DNA from: a virus
IMG/VR virus record: IMGVR_UViG_3300047560_001018
Location: 1-50,914 of that record
Direction: 5' to 3' (one strand)
Length of the DNA: 50,914 bases
This document shows, piece by piece, positions 49,133-50,914 of this stretch. A program made the translations under genes and the position numbers. Each line of letters starts with the position of its first letter. Positions within the stretch are counted from its first letter, which is position 1. The notes beneath the pieces were generated by a model. That model did not search any database. It was given only the letters and a program-made list of their open reading frames with translations, and was not told where the DNA came from.

Positions 49133-49158
49133 ATTACTAACCAAACGAAAGGTATCTC

Positions 49159-49299
49159 ATGCACGTTTTCTATCGCGCTACTTTTAGCGATGGCGTTACT
49201 CGCAAAATCGAGCTAAACCAATTCCACCGCGTTGTATTTGCCCTTGAAAAGCAAGGCATTACTTGCACCCATTCGTGGGTTGACATCGAGCTAAACTAG
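49159..49299 (+). CDS. Hypothetical protein, 46 aa
   Basis: ATG 49159 follows CGAAAGGTATCTC. One strand-helix-strand unit: HVFYRATFSDGVTRKIELNQFHRVVFALEKQ. Served by four stacked promoters, so strongly expressed; it stands just before the Gp88-family gene. Function unknown. Confidence 0.7.
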   Translation: MHVFYRATFSDGVTRKIELNQFHRVVFALEKQGITCTHSWVDIELN

Positions 49300-49314
49300 A
49301 GATAGGCTAGAGAC

Positions 49315-50049
49315 ATGACTACTACACAACTAACCCTTAAGCGTTCTAAGGATCGCAAAGTCGCTAACGCCATCACGCCTAATGGCAAAGCGCCAGCGAT
49401 CGCCAACACCTTTGGATTGCCTAGCGGCAAAGCTTTCTCATGCCCGGGCGCGACAACCGTTTGCGAGAAGATCTGCTACGCGGGCAACCTTGAGAGGATC
49501 TACAAAGGTGTGAAGGATGTACTTTTGCACAATTGGCAAGCTCTCGAGAATGCCACCGAATCAGAAGCCACCGAGCTACTAGCCGCGATGATCGATGAAT
49601 TCCGCAAGGATTGCGACAAGCGCAACGCCGAGAAGCTATTCCGAATCCATTGGGATGGCGACTTTTTTAATGAGACTTACACGATCGCGTGGCGTAATGT
49701 AATCGAAGCTAACGCCGATATCCAATTTTGGGCATACACCCGAAGCGACTTCGCCGTTCCGCTATTGATCAATATTGACAACTTGAGCTTGTATTTCTCG
49801 ACCGACATGGCTAACCGCGTGTTGGGTATCAAGCTAAAGAAGCAATACGGCGTGAAGCTAGCTTACCTAGCCAACACTTTCGCCGAAGGTAAGTCCGACT
49901 TTGAGACCATTCAGGATAAGTCGCCGATTCCATGCCCTGAAAACAACCGCAAGCTAGCTTTGATCACCGACAAGGGATCGGCTTGCGTCACTTGCTCGCA
50001 GTGCGTGTTCAACCGCAACGACATTCTGTTTAGCGCAACCAAGAAATAA
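49315..50049 (+). CDS. Gp88-family Cys-rich phage protein, 244 aa
   Basis: Features match the actinophage Gp88 family: AFSCPGATTVCEKICYAGNLERIYKG (Cys at about 43, 49 and 53, followed by YAG), RIHWDGDFFNETYTIAWRNVIEANADIQFWAYTRS in the middle, and a C-terminal CVTCSQC. The Cys arrangement suggests an iron-sulfur or zinc site, reminiscent of radical-SAM proteins, but the biochemical role of the family is not known to me. The promoter array before it and the compact length imply an early, highly expressed product. Confidence 0.8.
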   Translation: MTTTQLTLKRSKDRKVANAITPNGKAPAIANTFGLPSGKAFSCPGATTVCEKICYAGNLERIYKGVKDVLLHNWQALENATESEATELLAAMIDEFRKDCDKRNAEKLFRIHWDGDFFNETYTIAWRNVIEANADIQFWAYTRSDFAVPLLINIDNLSLYFSTDMANRVLGIKLKKQYGVKLAYLANTFAEGKSDFETIQDKSPIPCPENNRKLALITDKGSACVTCSQCVFNRNDILFSATKK

Positions 50050-50095
50050 CAAGTTGATAACGGGGGTTGACAAGCTGGTTGATCCCCGTTAAACT
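50046..50095 (+). promoter_or_regulatory. Right-arm promoter P5 / possible terminator
   Basis: TAACAAGTTGATAAC then TTGACA (50067-50072), 17-base spacer, TAAACT (50090-50095). The same region can form AACGGGG (50059-50065) / CCCCGTT (50084-50090), so the -35 would sit in a loop; this could be a Gp88 terminator instead. Confidence 0.5.
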
Positions 50096-50186
50096 TGTTT
50101 CATAATTTAAAAAGCGATAACAAAGTTTGGCCCGATAAGCTTAGTAAACACACGGGAGATAACCGGCCCTACCCTGTGCAACAACA

Positions 50187-50235
50187 TAACGATTCGATAA
50201 CAACACTTGACAACCGACAACCTATCCACTAAGCT
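50187..50235 (+). promoter_or_regulatory. Right-arm promoter P6 with tandem TAAC boxes
   Basis: ATAACGATTCGATAAC then TTGACA (50207-50212), 17-base spacer, TAAGCT (50230-50235). Downstream the DNA holds no gene for more than 300 bases, only another degenerate box pair. Confidence 0.7.
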
Positions 50236-50277
50236 AGATCTGATACCCAATTCCAACATAACGAAACGATAACGGGC

Positions 50278-50306
50278 ATTCTACAGGCTCGCATCCACTT
50301 TGTCAA
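50278..50306 (-). promoter_or_regulatory. Leftward promoter with near-consensus boxes
   Basis: On the minus strand TTGACA (50306-50301), exactly 17 bases, and TAGAAT (50283-50278), the best sigma-70 match in the right arm. GATAAC boxes flank it in opposite orientation (50259-50274 and 50313-50321). The transcript would run leftward, antisense to the Gp88 gene. Confidence 0.65.
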
Positions 50307-50333
50307 GCCCGAAACGATAACAATCAGATCACA

Positions 50334-50480
50334 ATCAACGAAGCCACCAGCGGCCGCTAGCGGGCTTTTCAGCTATTGGTTGGTATGATTCCCCATTCTA
50401 ATGGCTTCGTGGCTTCTACGGGCGTTTTACGGCGTTTTTGGATCTTTTGCCCTAGCTCTATAGATCATGGCACAGGCTTG
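50334..50480. other. Non-coding spacer with inverted repeats
   Basis: No gene. GAAGCCAC (50339-50346) is repeated inverted as GTGGCTTC (50409-50416), GCGGCCGC is a palindrome, and CGGGCTTTTC looks like a weak terminator end. The region may separate the leftward promoter from P8 and could hold an origin or processing site; nothing firm can be said. Confidence 0.35.
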
Positions 50481-50481
50481 C

Positions 50482-50546
50482 CGTTATCAATCCGTTATAA
50501 AAAAGTTTGGAAAAACACTTGACAAGCGTTTCGGCTGTGCTAGATT
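50482..50546 (+). promoter_or_regulatory. Right-arm promoter P8 with reversed TAAC boxes
   Basis: GTTATCAATCCGTTAT (50483-50498) is the tandem box in reverse orientation. It is followed 20 bases later by TTGACA (50519-50524), a 16-base spacer and TAGATT (50541-50546). This promoter would drive the final 86-aa gene. Confidence 0.7.
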
Positions 50547-50587
50547 AGAGATATCAGGAAGCAAACAACACGAAAGGAATTCCCGAT

Positions 50588-50848
50588 ATGTATACGATCA
50601 ACGATCAAGCAACCGCCGAAAAGCTAGCCGCGTCTCAAGGTATCTGGAGCGTCTACTACTTGCTCGACAGCTACCGCGACCAGAGCGCACCGCTTGTTCT
50701 CATGAACGCTATGGGTCGTTGCTACCCACTGGGCGCAGATCTGGGCAACATGGACTTGAAGACGATTCAGATTCTGGGTCTCGCGCTTCAGACCTACGCG
50801 CTCTCACCCGATGAAGTCCACGACTTCGTGGATCGGTTTGTTGAGTAG
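50588..50848 (+). CDS. Hypothetical protein, 86 aa
   Basis: ATG 50588 follows GAAAGGAATTCCCGAT. Mixed alpha/beta: DQATAEKLAASQGIWSVYYLLD, LVLMNAMGRCYPLGADLGNM and a helical end (LSPDEVHDFVDRFV). It has its own promoter in the same array family as the Gp88 gene. Function unknown. Confidence 0.7.
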   Translation: MYTINDQATAEKLAASQGIWSVYYLLDSYRDQSAPLVLMNAMGRCYPLGADLGNMDLKTIQILGLALQTYALSPDEVHDFVDRFVE

Positions 50849-50856
50849 CCCCTACT

Positions 50857-50914
50857 CTCTTCTAATTACTATATTATATTATAATAATATATATATTAAT
50901 ATATAAGATAATAA
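50857..50914. other. AT-rich right end
   Basis: Almost purely A/T sequence of alternating TAT and TAA runs, after the last gene. It may be an AT-rich origin/unwinding element, the physical end of the genome, or an assembly artefact. Left end of the window is also AT-rich (1-85), so the two could join in a circular or permuted genome. Confidence 0.5.

Noticed and set aside
48962-49216. 84-codon rightward frame through promoters P2-P4
   Set aside because: It runs across the repeated promoter elements; its repeats are those of the DNA motifs, and a better-supported 46-aa gene lies in another frame.

Overview
The window looks like the essentially complete genome, or a genome-length contig, of a lytic long-tailed (siphovirus) phage of an actinobacterium. 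The host call rests on a WhiB-type protein, ThyX rather than ThyA, NrdHEF-type ribonucleotide reductase, GTG/TTG starts and the gene layout of actinophages. The moderate base composition, clearly below that of most high-GC actinobacteria, suggests a lower-GC, perhaps aquatic, host; that part is inference. I see no integrase, excisionase or recognisable immunity repressor, so a lytic lifestyle is most likely.

Layout: (1) 1-7.2 kb, rightward: a tightly packed run of mostly unrecognised small genes with overlapping stops and starts, a SNF2/SF2 helicase and a cytosine-methylase-like protein. (2) 7.2-16.3 kb, rightward: WhiB-like protein, Cas4/RecB-like nuclease, Sak4-type ATPase, DUF669-like ssDNA-binding protein, tRNA-Asn with a broken tRNA-like element beside it, AEP primase fused to a DUF3987-like helicase, RuvC-like resolvase, DnaQ-like exonuclease, FmdB-type zinc ribbon, dUTPase, ThyX and DUF3310. 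The block ends at a strong bidirectional terminator (16271-16303). (3) 45.9 to 16.3 kb, leftward: the late operon in the order small genes, TerS, TerL, portal, protease/scaffold, decoration protein, major capsid, an inserted nrdH-nrdE-nrdF cassette, collagen-like and Cys-rich tail appendage proteins, head-tail connectors, major tail protein, frameshifted tail chaperones, tape measure, minor tail proteins, M23 endolysin and two membrane proteins. (4) 46.3-50.9 kb, rightward: a second small-gene arm with a different expression style. Its genes sit behind repeated hairpin leaders ending in AGAAAGAAAG-type tracts rather than GGAGG, and behind an array of near-identical sigma-70 promoters, each preceded by a tandem TAAC-N7-TAAC motif. 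These promoters serve a 46-aa gene, a Gp88-family protein and an 86-aa gene.

How it fits together: nucleotide genes (NrdHEF, ThyX, dUTPase) feed a recombination-style replication set (helicase, Sak4 ATPase, SSB, Cas4-like nuclease, RuvC, primase-helicase, exonuclease). No family A, B or C DNA polymerase is visible. Structural genes are separated by terminators and a hairpin that probably set relative expression of capsid, RNR, tail appendages and tail chaperones.

Most unusual items: the promoter/operator array and leader repeats of the right arm; a Cys-every-five-residues repeat inside a lectin-like tail protein; a 47-aa endonuclease VII remnant lacking its catalytic loop behind terL; the tRNA-like RNA whose pyrimidine tract is complementary to the right-arm leaders; and several pairs of small paralogs.
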